Positions 9,224-18,114 of a stretch of 37,308 bases of DNA are shown in pieces. The translations under genes were made by a program, and so were the position numbers. The notes beneath the pieces were generated by a model. The model was not told the origin of the DNA. It did no database searches and saw only the letters and a program-made list of their open reading frames with translations. Source of the DNA: Rhodospirillaceae bacterium (GTDB taxonomy: Bacteria; Pseudomonadota; Alphaproteobacteria; Rhodospirillales; UBA2165); the NCBI GenBank assembly GCA_018674495.1, contig JABHAA010000029.1, forward strand, positions 1 through 37,308, read 5' to 3'. Every line of letters starts with the position of its first letter. The stretch's first letter is position 1.

Positions 9224-10705
9224 TTACCGACGTTTTCCCTTGGGTAGCTCATTCTGCCATTGCACCAGCATACGCTGGGCTTCGGAACAAAGCTTCAGAT
9301 AACCCGATGCTCGCATCACGCTGGGCGGCCCACCGACCGACTTGACCGCCAAAATCTCTTTTTCGGTGGCCTCGCATTCGAAAGCCATATCGGCGATGCG
9401 GCGCCCGTTCGATTCTACGCCCCGGTACCAGCGCGAGACATAATCGAATTTGACGTCGATATCTTTCTTGACGCGCCCGGCACGGGGGCTCTTGCCCTTG
9501 CCGCGCTCCTGCAATTTCGACAAACGCCGTTTCAGTTTTGGCACTTCGCGGTTATAGCGTTGCGCGCGCTGGTCCTGGACCGCGTGGGTGCCTTCGTGAA
9601 CGAAGGTCTGCATGAAAAACAGCGGCGATCCATAGAGCACGTTACGGCGCACGAACATCATGCGCTGACCATCAAAGGAAAGGATTTTGTTGTAATAGGC
9701 CGCCGCCGCATCGGCAGCGCCGGAGCGGTGAAAATACTTGGAAATCGGATTGTAGTGAATTTCATCGATAATCTCGATGTACTTGGTGACCGGCGATCGC
9801 AATTGCCTGGCAAGGACGAAGGCCTGGCGCATAGCCTGAAAGAAGCGGCCATTGCGAATATCGGGATAGACCGAACCGTAGACTTTAATGCCGCCGATAA
9901 TGCGCACCAGGGGATCGTCGAATTCGGCGTCCGGGGTTTGTGCGTACAGTTTGCGCTTGGCGGTCAGTGTAAGCATATGCGCAAAATATTTGAGGGTTTT
10001 GTCGTTAAAGACATTGGTCGGAACGCGCATGATGTTTTTGCTTTTATTGTTTTTCCAACCCGCATAGCGGTGATAACGCCCGCCGGTGTAAAGCTCGTAT
10101 GCGTCTACCGCGTCCAGATAAATGCGCGCCATGGGATCTTGGGCAAGCGCCGCCTGGATGATTTCTCCGAAGCGCCGGCGCGCGATCTCAGCGCCCCGGT
10201 CATCGACCAGCCGACCATTGATCATGTCCGGGATCAACGCGGCGCCGTCATTGCCCGCCTTTACCGGCAGCGCCGAAAGTTTACTGCCGTTGCAGGATAG
10301 ACGCGCCACACGCCAGGCTTTCAAGCGTTCGTCCAATACGGCGCGCGCAATTTCATCAAGGCCGGCGCGCAATTTCCGGGTGATGGATTTGGCCGCCTTG
10401 TCGCCGGACCGAAAGGCAAGCTCCGACCACAAGGTGGCGCCAGATTTGGACTTTGGAAGGCCATCGCCATCGCGCAACATAATCGCCAGATGCCGTTGCG
10501 CAGGGCCATGACCCGCATCGGCGAGACTTTTCAATCCCGGCAACGCGCGGCCATATTTCTTGGCTTTGAGAAGCGCCACGGCCTGGCCATATCCGGAGAC
10601 AATATCCTCCGACGAACAGGCCTCCGCGCCGGCTGGACCGGCACTTATGGGCGCCAGGGCAGCCGCCGTGGCAATAGAAATGCTCAGGATTACTGCGCCG
10701 CGCAC
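9224..10705 (-). CDS. Secreted Sel1-like/HExxH putative metallopeptidase
   Basis: A 493-residue product with a signal peptide (basic start, hydrophobic run, cleavage near AGA-EA) and an early Cys. Residues about 35-90 resemble one or two Sel1/TPR-like helical repeats (KKYGRALPGLKSLADAGHGPAQ). A HEGTH motif (His370, Glu371, His374) fits the HExxH zinc site of metallopeptidases and is followed by AVQDQRA; the region around it is rich in Tyr and Arg. I cannot assign a named family with certainty. A DUF for putative bacterial metallopeptidases is plausible. GTG start with AGAAGGG 8 nt upstream. It lies 24 bp after the J-domain gene and is probably the third gene of the VWA/J-domain operon, acting in the periplasm. 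Confidence 0.75.
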   Translation of the reverse strand: MRGAVILSISIATAAALAPISAGPAGAEACSSEDIVSGYGQAVALLKAKKYGRALPGLKSLADAGHGPAQRHLAIMLRDGDGLPKSKSGATLWSELAFRSGDKAAKSITRKLRAGLDEIARAVLDERLKAWRVARLSCNGSKLSALPVKAGNDGAALIPDMINGRLVDDRGAEIARRRFGEIIQAALAQDPMARIYLDAVDAYELYTGGRYHRYAGWKNNKSKNIMRVPTNVFNDKTLKYFAHMLTLTAKRKLYAQTPDAEFDDPLVRIIGGIKVYGSVYPDIRNGRFFQAMRQAFVLARQLRSPVTKYIEIIDEIHYNPISKYFHRSGAADAAAAYYNKILSFDGQRMMFVRRNVLYGSPLFFMQTFVHEGTHAVQDQRAQRYNREVPKLKRRLSKLQERGKGKSPRAGRVKKDIDVKFDYVSRWYRGVESNGRRIADMAFECEATEKEILAVKSVGGPPSVMRASGYLKLCSEAQRMLVQWQNELPKGKRR

Positions 10706-10729
10706 AAAAACACCCTTCTCTCCCCAAAT

Positions 10730-11479
10730 TTAAGTTCCAAGCAGGAAATCCTTGGCTTGATTGATCTTGGTCGCAAGATAGGTGGAACCACCCTTATCGG
10801 GATGGATTTTGCTCATCAATTCGTGATGGGCGGTCTTGATATCTTCGTCGCTGGCCCCTGCTTCAAGGCCGAGGATATCATAGGCTTCTTCGCGCGTCAT
10901 ACCCCCCTGGCCGCCACCACTGCCACCGCCATTTTCAGCGTGGCCGCCGGCGCGCGCCTGTTCGCGCCATTCGTCGCCGTGATAGCGGTCCAGATAGGCA
11001 CTTAAGACCTGCACGCTCTGCTCGTCGGCGGACGCTTCGCCAAGCAATTGCAGAATTTCGCCGAGCTCCATGGAGCGCAGCGTCCGCCCGGCAAAACGAC
11101 CGGCGATGACATCGCCGTTCATCTCGCCGTTGTCATGATTAAGGATCATGCGCACATAGGCGGTTTCGATTTCCGACGCCTGGCCCGAGCCGGTACCGGC
11201 GCCCGCGCCCGGCGCGCCTGAGGCGGCCATGCGTGAATAATTCTTGGCCGCCCGCGCCGCCATGCGGGCGCGCATCAACAAGGGTAGCAAGGCCGGGATC
11301 GCCAGCAGGCCCCAGCCAATGCGCCCGGTAAAGATCAGCGCGCCGGCGACCAGCACCACGAGAATAATGAAAATCCATTTCAGGGATTTTAAGAGGGTCG
11401 CGGGCTGAGCGCTGACATACCAGCGCGCCGCCAACAGGGTGCCGATTAAAACCGCAACGCCTAATACAAGATAGGGCAT
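10730..11479 (-). CDS. Membrane-anchored J-domain (DnaJ-like) protein
   Basis: 249 residues. Two or three N-terminal transmembrane segments (about residues 1-20, 30-55 and 57-68) precede a Gly/Ala/Ser-rich linker and a conserved middle region (about 100-165). A C-terminal J-domain (about 190-249) carries the HPD tripeptide in KIHPDKGGS that stimulates DnaK-type ATPases. The arrangement (membrane anchor, short C-terminal J-domain with no G/F or zinc region) recalls the Tim14/Pam18-like J-proteins common in alphaproteobacteria. It probably recruits DnaK to a membrane site with the J-domain in the cytoplasm. It starts 6 bp after the VWA gene and is followed 24 bp later by the HExxH gene, so all three are likely one transcript. 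Confidence 0.85.
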   Translation of the reverse strand: MPYLVLGVAVLIGTLLAARWYVSAQPATLLKSLKWIFIILVVLVAGALIFTGRIGWGLLAIPALLPLLMRARMAARAAKNYSRMAASGAPGAGAGTGSGQASEIETAYVRMILNHDNGEMNGDVIAGRFAGRTLRSMELGEILQLLGEASADEQSVQVLSAYLDRYHGDEWREQARAGGHAENGGGSGGGQGGMTREEAYDILGLEAGASDEDIKTAHHELMSKIHPDKGGSTYLATKINQAKDFLLGT

Positions 11480-11485
11480 CAGATA

Positions 11486-12193
11486 TTACCCACGCTTGAC
11501 CTGGTGGGCGATCTGGCGGAATGCACCGCCTTCATTGTTGGCGAGGTTTTCCAGCGCCTTGCGCCCGCCAGCGGCGAACACGGCGACGGCGCGCAGCAAT
11601 TCGCGCAACGTCTGGGCGCTGACCGAATCGAACGGGCAATAGGCACCGTTGGTCAACTTTGCGATCTGGCGGAAGGCAAATTCGGCGACCGGATCGCCGC
11701 CCTCTTGAAACAGGAATGCCGGCGTGCCGAGGATGCCCAACTCGCCGGCGACCGCGCCCAACTTGTCCACGTCTTCTTCGATGCAATCGCCGATAAAAAC
11801 CAGCGCATCCACCTTGCGCTTTTTTGTTTCCACAACCGCGTGGCGCAGAACCTTACGGAGTTGAGTTTCCCCGGCAAGGCAATAAACGCCTGTCATCTGG
11901 CGCATCAATGTATCTTGGTCGGCGGCCCATTTGGTCGCCTTGAACTCACCAAAGCCGCGGTAGAACGCCAATTGGATTTCCAGGCCGCCGAGGCTTGCGG
12001 TTTCCTGAAACATCTCTGCCTGGAGATGGCTGGCGCGGTCCCATGTAGGCTCGCGGCTAGCAGTCGCATCTAGGGCGAAGATCAGGCGGCCCTTTTCTTC
12101 GGAGGTTTTTAGCACGGGCGTCATCGCAACCTTGCGCAGGAAATCCTGCACCTGGTCGTTCGACGCTTTGGCGGGCAGATCGCTTCGTGCCAT
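11486..12193 (-). CDS. Cytoplasmic von Willebrand factor A domain protein
   Basis: 235 residues with no signal peptide. A VWA fold is suggested by LIFALDATAS, a D-x-T-x-S form of the MIDAS metal site. Further MIDAS-like elements are the Thr of GETQL and the Asp of FIGDCIEED. Alternating strands and helices cover the rest. Such domains bind a divalent ion and mediate protein contacts, and the partner is unknown. GGAG-type ribosome-binding site (GAGGAG) before the ATG. First gene of the leftward set with the J-domain and HExxH genes, which suggests a shared job. An intrinsic terminator separates it from the DUF3179 gene upstream. Confidence 0.78.
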   Translation of the reverse strand: MARSDLPAKASNDQVQDFLRKVAMTPVLKTSEEKGRLIFALDATASREPTWDRASHLQAEMFQETASLGGLEIQLAFYRGFGEFKATKWAADQDTLMRQMTGVYCLAGETQLRKVLRHAVVETKKRKVDALVFIGDCIEEDVDKLGAVAGELGILGTPAFLFQEGGDPVAEFAFRQIAKLTNGAYCPFDSVSAQTLRELLRAVAVFAAGGRKALENLANNEGGAFRQIAHQVKRG

Positions 12194-12282
12194 CTCGGCC
12201 GGCTCCTCGGGCTCTGGTTAGCGGGCGCTTCATCGTTGGGCCGTAAGCGCTCGGAATTTAAAACTGGTCATATCAGACAAAC

Positions 12283-12320
12283 AAAAACCAGGGCGAAAAT
12301 TCTATATCCGCCCTGGTTTT
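12283..12320 (-). terminator. Intrinsic terminator of the DUF3179 gene
   Basis: A near-perfect inverted repeat with 12-nt arms AAAACCAGGGCG (12284-12295) and CGCCCTGGTTTT (12309-12320) encloses a 13-nt loop. On the minus strand it ends in TTTTTGTTTG. It lies 23 bp past the stop at 12343 and isolates that gene from the VWA operon. A T-run at the other end means it could also work rightward, but no rightward gene ends here. Confidence 0.88.
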
Positions 12321-12342
12321 AAAACAACCGATGTCATCCCAA

Positions 12343-13356
12343 TCAATTGATTTTATGGAGCTTTCCTTCGGGCCGGAATGCATTGAACACAAAGGCGAAG
12401 GTGACGTCATACACTTCGTCAACCAAACCCTTGTCGGTTTTCCTTTGAACAATCACGTTGCCGACATCGCGGCCGCGCGCAATGTTGCGGGAATCGAGGG
12501 CCGAATTTTGGCCTTCCACCCAAGACAGGACTAGCGGGCCGGCTTCGATTTTCTTCTCTTTGCGCAGTAGCGCCATGCTCCAGGCCTGCTTGCCAACCAC
12601 GATGACGCGCGCCATAGGCGCGATGCCTTCGGGCATTTTGCCCCGGTACAGAAACGGTGAGCGGGCCGAATCATAGCCCGCATAGGGGTTCATTCCGGCG
12701 CGCCCACGGGATGCAAATACCGGCTTCAAAACCTTGCCATTGGGGTGCTTTTCCACGAACCGTTCGAACGATTCGACCCTTGAAGGCAGCATCTTCAACT
12801 GCTTGCCGGTCATTTCGCCGACGATACCTTCGCCCAGAAACTGCTGCCACCAGCTATCGGTGTTGCGGTCATACATGACCATGTCGGAATTGCGCAATTT
12901 GCCCGAGACACCGAATTCCAAAATCTTGCCGTCGAGGCGCGCGTCGAACACGATCGAGGAATTGCAAAGCGGGCAATAGGTGATGATCACCGGCACGCCG
13001 CCGACCCGGTCATTGACGATCTCGTGGTTCATCAAAATGCCCAGCGGATAAGCGCGCGCATCGCCATTCAGGCTGAACGAGATGACCGGTACCTTGGCCG
13101 CGATGCCCTTGACGTCGCCGGCCTTTTCAAACTGGGGTTTGTCGATGGAGGGGATGCCGTCTTTCGGCGGCCCGCCGCTCATAATATCATCAAAGTTGAC
13201 CGAGGTTTTGGAGAAATCGGTTTTCGGCCATTCGAATTTCCAAATGGCTGGATTAGCCGAAGCGCTATTAAATCCAATGGAAATCAAAAAAGCAGAAATC
13301 AGTCCGGCAGCCAACACCGGCGCGATAGACGACTTAATGCGTGAAAACGAAATCAT
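12343..13356 (-). CDS. Secreted DUF3179 domain protein
   Basis: 337 residues. A signal peptide (basic start, hydrophobic core, cleavage near SASA-NP) leads into a DUF3179 domain. Its hallmark YCPLCNSSIVFDAR segment with paired cysteines is present, as is the conserved DRNTDSWWQQFLGEGIVGEMTGKQL block. The family's function is unknown; a periplasmic or membrane-surface location is expected. Strong ribosome-binding site AAGGA with 7-nt spacing. It is transcribed alone, with its own terminator downstream and a divergent 170-bp region separating it from the L-2-hydroxyglutarate oxidase-like gene. Confidence 0.88.
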   Translation of the reverse strand: MISFSRIKSSIAPVLAAGLISAFLISIGFNSASANPAIWKFEWPKTDFSKTSVNFDDIMSGGPPKDGIPSIDKPQFEKAGDVKGIAAKVPVISFSLNGDARAYPLGILMNHEIVNDRVGGVPVIITYCPLCNSSIVFDARLDGKILEFGVSGKLRNSDMVMYDRNTDSWWQQFLGEGIVGEMTGKQLKMLPSRVESFERFVEKHPNGKVLKPVFASRGRAGMNPYAGYDSARSPFLYRGKMPEGIAPMARVIVVGKQAWSMALLRKEKKIEAGPLVLSWVEGQNSALDSRNIARGRDVGNVIVQRKTDKGLVDEVYDVTFAFVFNAFRPEGKLHKIN

Positions 13357-13526
13357 GGCTCATTCCTTTTGCTGCGATGCGCTTTAAGTAGGCACTCAGA
13401 ACCCTGGCGCGCAATTCAAGCCGGATCACATCTTGGTGAAACAAAAACATGGAATATGTTGCCACGGCGTTTTAATAATTGGCTTGGCGTTCCGCTGAAT
13501 ATCGACGCGTAACCTGGAGTAGCATA

Positions 13527-14636
13527 TTGAGCGAGTTGGATAAAATTGACTGCGCCGTGATCGGTGCCGGCGTCGTCGGTCTGGCCGTTGCCCGGGCGAT
13601 GGCCGCCGAAGGCCGCGACGTGATTGTTCTGGAATCCGAAGATGCCATCGGCACCGGCACCTCGTCCCGCAATTCCGAGGTTATTCACGCCGGCATCTAT
13701 TATCCCAAAGACAGCCTCAAGGCTTTGCTGTGCGTGGCCGGCAAGAAGATGTTGTACGACTATTGCGCCTCCCACGGCGTGCCCCACAAAGCCTGCGGCA
13801 AGCTGATCGTCGCCACCGACGAGGCCCAGCATGAAACCCTGGCCGCGCTGCAACAAAAAGCCGCCGATAACGGCGTCGATGATGTCACCTGGATCGAAGG
13901 CAGCGAGGCCCGCGCCATGGAGCCGGCGCTCAACGCCACGGCGGCTTTGTTGTCACCGTCATCGGGTTTGATCGACAGCCACGCGCTAATGTTGGCCTAC
14001 CAGGGCGATGCCGAAGCGATGGGCATGATGCTAGCCTTCCACGCGCCCGTGACCGGCGGCGAGGTTACTGACGCGGGCATCGTGATCGAGACTGGCGGAC
14101 CCAGCCCGATGAACATTCTTTGCGAAACGGTGATCAATTGCGGCGGGCTGTTTGCGCAAAAAACGGCTGCCTTGATCCGCGGTTTAGACGCCGCGCACGT
14201 TCCAGACTGTTTCTACGCCAAGGGCAATTATTTTACCTTGGCCGGGCGGGCGCCGTTTACCCATCTCATCTATCCGGTACCCGAAGAAGGCGGACTCGGC
14301 GTGCATCTGACGCTGGATCTGGCCGGCCAGGCGCGCTTTGGCCCCGACGTGGAGTGGGTGGATAAAATCGATTACCAGGTTGATCCCAGCCGCGGCGATA
14401 AATTTTACGGCGCCGTGCGCACCTATTGGCCGGGGCTGGCCGACGGCGCGCTGGCGGCGGGCTATTCAGGGATCAGGCCGAAATTGGGGGGCCCCGGCAC
14501 GCCGGCGGCGGATTTTGTCATTTCCGGGCCGGGCGATCATGGCGTGCAAGGTCTGATTAATCTATTTGGCATAGAATCACCGGGATTGACGGCATCGCTG
14601 GCAATCGCCCAAAGAGTAGCCGATACTTTGCAATAG
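13527..14636 (+). CDS. FAD-dependent oxidase, L-2-hydroxyglutarate oxidase-like
   Basis: DAO-family flavoprotein of the LhgO type, which oxidises L-2-hydroxyglutarate to 2-oxoglutarate and passes electrons to the membrane quinone pool. An FAD-binding [11 protein letters not shown] motif lies near the N-terminus. The [15 protein letters not shown] stretch is diagnostic of the LhgO group. A C-terminal [11 protein letters not shown] element places the isoalloxazine contact. I start it at TTG 13527, which has GGAG at 7-nt spacing and begins eight residues before the FAD motif (369 residues). An earlier in-frame TTG at 13479 has no ribosome-binding site. The GH114-like gene follows after 31 bp and may be co-transcribed. 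The substrate is inferred by family only. Confidence 0.88.
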   Translation: MSELDKIDCAVIGAGVVGLAVARAMAAEGRDVIVLESEDAIGTGTSSRNSEVIHAGIYYPKDSLKALLCVAGKKMLYDYCASHGVPHKACGKLIVATDEAQHETLAALQQKAADNGVDDVTWIEGSEARAMEPALNATAALLSPSSGLIDSHALMLAYQGDAEAMGMMLAFHAPVTGGEVTDAGIVIETGGPSPMNILCETVINCGGLFAQKTAALIRGLDAAHVPDCFYAKGNYFTLAGRAPFTHLIYPVPEEGGLGVHLTLDLAGQARFGPDVEWVDKIDYQVDPSRGDKFYGAVRTYWPGLADGALAAGYSGIRPKLGGPGTPAADFVISGPGDHGVQGLINLFGIESPGLTASLAIAQRVADTLQ

Positions 14637-14667
14637 CTGATAAACCAATCTGCATGAGGCCGAATAG

Positions 14668-15771
14668 ATGAAACCGGGACGTAACGCTTCCGCAGCCTTG
14701 TTGGCCCTTACCGCCGTGTTCACCGTATCAATGATCAGCGGCGCCCTCGCCCAGCAGCCGGGCGGTATCCGCGCCCAGGGCAAGGACGTCAACCGCGACC
14801 GGCAAAAGACGCCGCAACGGCGGACGACCAACGCATCGCTGGTCGATGCACGCCAGGAAATGCGCAAGCTGATCCGCCAGATCAGTTCCGTTTCCAGGCG
14901 CGCCAACCGCAATTTCGTGGTCATCACCCTGGGCGGGCTGGAGCTGATCGAAAAGATCGACGCGGTTGACGCCACCCGCAAATCGCCGGCGACAACCTAT
15001 ATGCGCGCCATCGACGGCATCATTGTCCGTTCGTTAAATATGCACCCGCCGGAGGGCGGCAAGCGGGAAATGCGTACCGACAAAAAAGTCCGCAACGAGC
15101 TGGTGCGTATGGCCGATATGGGCAAACGGCGCGGCCTTCGCATCATGGTCGCCGATTATGCCAAAACGCCAAAAATGATCACCGAAGCGATCAATATCAA
15201 CAAGGCCAAGGGCTATTTGCCATTTTCCGTGGACAACCCGGAATTCCGGTTCGATACCTTCCCGACCTTTCCCAAGCGCCCGTTCCGGGAAAATTCGAAA
15301 AATATCACCGGGCTGAAATTTGCCCAAAACCTTCTATTTTTGAACGATTCGTCCCGCTTTGACAGCCGTGACAATTTCGTGTTGGCCCTCAATGAGACCA
15401 ATTTCGACGCGGTTGTCGTCGACGTCTATCACCGGGGCCGCACTGCGTTTCAGCGCTCCCATGTGAATGGCATGAAATTTAAGAAGCTGGGCGCCAAGCG
15501 CCTCGCCCTCGCCTACATGAATATCGGGCGGGCGGACACCTCGCGCTATTATTGGAAATCGGGCTGGCGCGAGGGGCGGCCGGGCTTTCTCGGCTCACCC
15601 GTGCTCGGCGAGCCGGACAGTCATTATGTTCAATATTGGAACCCGGCCTGGAAGAAAATCATCACCGGCGACACCAAGTCCTATACCTACGGCATAATCG
15701 CGCAGGGCTATGATGGGGTGGTGATCGATGGCGTCGATTCGTACCTATTCTTCGAGGGCGCCGCCCAATAG
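14668..15771 (+). CDS. Secreted GH114/TM1410-like putative glycoside hydrolase
   Basis: 367 residues. A signal peptide (cleaved near ALAQQ) precedes a basic, Thr-rich linker and a C-terminal TIM-barrel-like region. The late motifs AYMNIGRADTSRYYW, VQYWNPAWKKII and GYDGVVIDGVDSYLFF are typical of the MJ1477/TM1410 group related to endo-alpha-1,4-polygalactosaminidases (GH114). These contain the strand-end Asp residues expected for catalysis. The substrate is unknown; a polygalactosamine-like exopolysaccharide is only an analogy. The N-terminal third (about 60-210) resembles a second degenerate copy of the barrel's strand order. It follows the LhgO-like gene by 31 bp with a GAGG box 10 nt before the ATG. 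Confidence 0.78.
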   Translation: MKPGRNASAALLALTAVFTVSMISGALAQQPGGIRAQGKDVNRDRQKTPQRRTTNASLVDARQEMRKLIRQISSVSRRANRNFVVITLGGLELIEKIDAVDATRKSPATTYMRAIDGIIVRSLNMHPPEGGKREMRTDKKVRNELVRMADMGKRRGLRIMVADYAKTPKMITEAININKAKGYLPFSVDNPEFRFDTFPTFPKRPFRENSKNITGLKFAQNLLFLNDSSRFDSRDNFVLALNETNFDAVVVDVYHRGRTAFQRSHVNGMKFKKLGAKRLALAYMNIGRADTSRYYWKSGWREGRPGFLGSPVLGEPDSHYVQYWNPAWKKIITGDTKSYTYGIIAQGYDGVVIDGVDSYLFFEGAAQ

Positions 15772-15787
15772 GACCGATCGGCTTTTG

Positions 15788-16024
15788 CTAGTGTGCGAGC
15801 ACGCTTAGCTGCTGCACCACGAACCCCTGCTCCGGCGGATAGCGGTCCGATATCAGGCGCCTTGCCTGATCCTCGCTTTCCGCCATGACATCATGGATTT
15901 GAACATCCGCCCAGTGATCACCAAACAAGTCATGTGACCGGTTGTTCTTGACCGCGGCGCGGACCTCGGCGTTATAGAGAAACACCTCGAAGGCTAATTT
16001 ATGGTCGCTCGAATGTTGGAGCAT
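15788..16024 (-). CDS. Small hypothetical protein, 78 residues
   Basis: I do not recognise it. From the ATG at 16022-16024 (GGAGAAG 5 nt upstream) it encodes 78 mostly charged residues with a predicted alpha/beta mix, ending in FVVQQLSVLAH. No signal peptide, membrane segment or cysteine is present. An earlier in-frame ATG at 16078 adds 18 residues but lacks a good ribosome-binding site. It is convergent with the GH114-like gene, with 16 bp between them, and is followed leftward by the Hpt gene's region. Codon use matches its neighbours. Confidence 0.6.
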   Translation of the reverse strand: MLQHSSDHKLAFEVFLYNAEVRAAVKNNRSHDLFGDHWADVQIHDVMAESEDQARRLISDRYPPEQGFVVQQLSVLAH

Positions 16025-16158
16025 TGTCGCTTCTCCGCTCAACACAGATTTATCGGTTGCGCCCGAATTGGTACGCATTGTTCGAATCTTAAGGAGCGAA
16101 AATTAACAAATGATTGCGGTGGAAATGCGGTTTTCCTGTGGCACGCAGCGGCGTTCGA

Positions 16159-16644
16159 TCAACTCCGCTTTTCGATCACCTTTTCGAGGCCGGTCAAAAG
16201 TTGATCGCCAATCTTGCCGCCGTCGCCGGTCAGAGCTTGGGCGATGACCAATTGCATGGCGTTGATGTGCAAGCCAATCACCTCGACGGCACCCGCATCC
16301 ACGGCCTTTTCGCGCTTGTCGATGAAAGCGCAAAGCTGGCCGCCGATGATGGTCATCAAGGGATAATCGAAGCTGCCGCCCTGGCCTTTGATGTCGTGGG
16401 AAATCTGAAAGATATCCTGGGCCAGCTTGTCGTTGTCGCCGCTGCCGCCCTTCATGTCGGCGAACACGCCTTCGAGGCGCTTGATATCGTCCTTGGCCCA
16501 ATTCACATAGTCACCGGCCAAATCCGAAATCACCGTTTCGGCGCGCTCAAGCGCGGCGGCGTCAACCGCACCGGGTCCGCCAACAGTCACCTTCTGACTC
16601 AGCGTGTTGGGGGGCTTGATGACTTTACCTGCTTGATCGCTCAT
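16159..16644 (-). CDS. Orphan histidine phosphotransfer (Hpt) domain protein
   Basis: 161 residues, all-helical in character. An Hpt-like core contains ISHDIKGQGGSF; His83 fits the phospho-accepting His of the HxxKG motif, followed by the usual small residues and a GGQLC helix. A four-helix bundle of about 110 residues is expected, with an extended N-terminus of about 30 residues. It should shuttle phosphoryl groups between receiver domains in a multistep phosphorelay. No receiver or hybrid kinase is adjacent; the only kinase in the window is 16 kb away. The gene is flanked by upstream A/T-rich DNA (16645-16806) that may hold its promoter. Confidence 0.78.
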   Translation of the reverse strand: MSDQAGKVIKPPNTLSQKVTVGGPGAVDAAALERAETVISDLAGDYVNWAKDDIKRLEGVFADMKGGSGDNDKLAQDIFQISHDIKGQGGSFDYPLMTIIGGQLCAFIDKREKAVDAGAVEVIGLHINAMQLVIAQALTGDGGKIGDQLLTGLEKVIEKRS

Positions 16645-16806
16645 GGTTTACATGCCTGTGTCTGCTATGGTTCCACGCGCCGGGCGGGCCCCGAATATTT
16701 GCAAATAATGCATCCCGTGGGGGAATTCAATAACGGTATACCGAATTCCTTTAACACTGGTAACTTAGGTTCGGAAAAAAGTAAAATTAGAAAATTTTCC
16801 TAAATT

Positions 16807-17247
16807 TCAAATTAACCCCAAATCGCGCAATTCATCAGCCAATTCGAGTGGCAGACTATCGACCTCGGTGGCAGATTGCTCCAAAATGTCGCCGGGCACA
16901 TCTTCGGTGCGGAAATAGCGCCAACCTTGAAACGCCTTGTGGCGCCTTGGTTCCACCAGCACCAATTCCGGATCAAGCTCGATGGAGCAATAGCGCCGCC
17001 CCTCATCATTGGTGGCGCTTTCTATTCCGAGGATTTTCTGACGGACCCGGATATAGCGTTTGACCACCCAATAGATCGAGCCGCCGTCCAGCAGCTCTTT
17101 ATCTCGTCTCGGCGCGTTGCGGGTATAGGTGAACAGCCGTTGTTTTTTGCGGCTTTTGGCGCTTTCTTGCATGCGCTCGGCCTGGATGGTGCGCAAATGG
17201 CCGACGCTTTCGACGCGCACCGCCATGCGGAGGAGATGGACAGTCAT
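16807..17247 (-). CDS. DUF1489 family protein
   Basis: 146 residues with the DUF1489 pattern: the start MTVHLLRMAVRVESV, then a basic helical stretch, the GGSIYWVVKRYIRVRQKILGIE segment and the closing GWRYFRTEDVPGDI. The family is found mostly in alphaproteobacteria and has no established function. The ATG agrees with the family N-terminus, although the upstream sequence has only a weak ribosome-binding site. It follows the enoyl-CoA hydratase gene by 15 bp on the same strand, so the two are probably one transcript; this is likely the last gene of that unit. Confidence 0.88.
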   Translation of the reverse strand: MTVHLLRMAVRVESVGHLRTIQAERMQESAKSRKKQRLFTYTRNAPRRDKELLDGGSIYWVVKRYIRVRQKILGIESATNDEGRRYCSIELDPELVLVEPRRHKAFQGWRYFRTEDVPGDILEQSATEVDSLPLELADELRDLGLI

Positions 17248-17262
17248 GATCTTTGAATTCCG

Positions 17263-18060
17263 TTAAGTATCGGAGGGATACCAATTGGGCGGGCGCTTGT
17301 CGAAAAAAGCGGTAAAACCTTCAATGGCTTCGTCGGAGCCGCGCCCACGCCCGCTGATTGCCGCCATGTCTTCGGCGGTGGCCGCGTCGATCGCCGTGCC
17401 CGCCACTTCGGCGATGAGGGCCTTGGTTTCCAGAACCGCGCCCGGCGCGCTTCTGAGCAAGCCGTCGATGATCGGGCCGGCGGCCTCGTCCAAATCGCCC
17501 ACCGGGCAAATCTCGTGGACCAATCCTATGCGGTGCGCCTCGGCGGCATCGAAGGTTTCGCCGGTGAGAGCATAACGGCGCATCTGGCGGGGCCCGATGG
17601 CGGCCACCAGTTCCGGCAAGATCGGCGCCGCCGTGATGCCGAGCCGCACCTCGGTAATGGAAAAGCGGGCATCATCGGAGGCGACCACAATGTCGCAGGC
17701 CGCCGCATAGCCGGTGCCGCCGCCGAAGCAGGCGTTGTGGATCAGCGCAATGCTCGGCTTGGACAGGTTATAGAGCGCAGCCATGGCATGGGCGGAAAGC
17801 TTGGCCGCATCCAATTGCTCGGCGGCAGTGCCGGCGGCCAATTCCTTGAACCAATTGACGTCGGCGCCGGCGGAAAAATGCTTGCCGGCACCGCGCAACA
17901 GAATCACGCGCACCGCATCATCGGCGTCTAGCCGCTCCGCTGTTTGGCGCAAGCTTGCCAGCAATTCGGCATTATAGCCGTTGAAAACCTCGGGCCGGTT
18001 GAGGGTGATGGTGGCCACCCCGCCGGAGCTGATTTCGGCCAAAATCACATCTTCGGACAC
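17263..18060 (-). CDS. Enoyl-CoA hydratase/isomerase family, LiuC/AtuE-like
   Basis: 265-residue crotonase-fold enzyme acting on CoA thioesters in the cytoplasm. The oxyanion-hole segment HFSAGADVNWF and the SITEVRLGI segment with Glu137 (equivalent to rat crotonase Glu164) are present. The other catalytic Glu (Glu144 position, normally GGGCE) is replaced by Gly117 in FGGGTGYAAACD, a pattern shared with methylglutaconyl- and isohexenylglutaconyl-CoA hydratase-like members (LiuC, AtuE). This points to branched-chain acyl-CoA use rather than classical beta-oxidation. No other leucine-catabolism gene is adjacent. GTG start with AGGGGGA 4-5 nt upstream. Followed by the DUF1489 gene. Confidence 0.86.
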   Translation of the reverse strand: MSEDVILAEISSGGVATITLNRPEVFNGYNAELLASLRQTAERLDADDAVRVILLRGAGKHFSAGADVNWFKELAAGTAAEQLDAAKLSAHAMAALYNLSKPSIALIHNACFGGGTGYAAACDIVVASDDARFSITEVRLGITAAPILPELVAAIGPRQMRRYALTGETFDAAEAHRIGLVHEICPVGDLDEAAGPIIDGLLRSAPGAVLETKALIAEVAGTAIDAATAEDMAAISGRGRGSDEAIEGFTAFFDKRPPNWYPSDT

Positions 18061-18114
18061 ATTTTCCCCCTGAAATTTGGTTGCCTTACCGGGCTTGAAT
18101 TATAGTGGCCGTTC

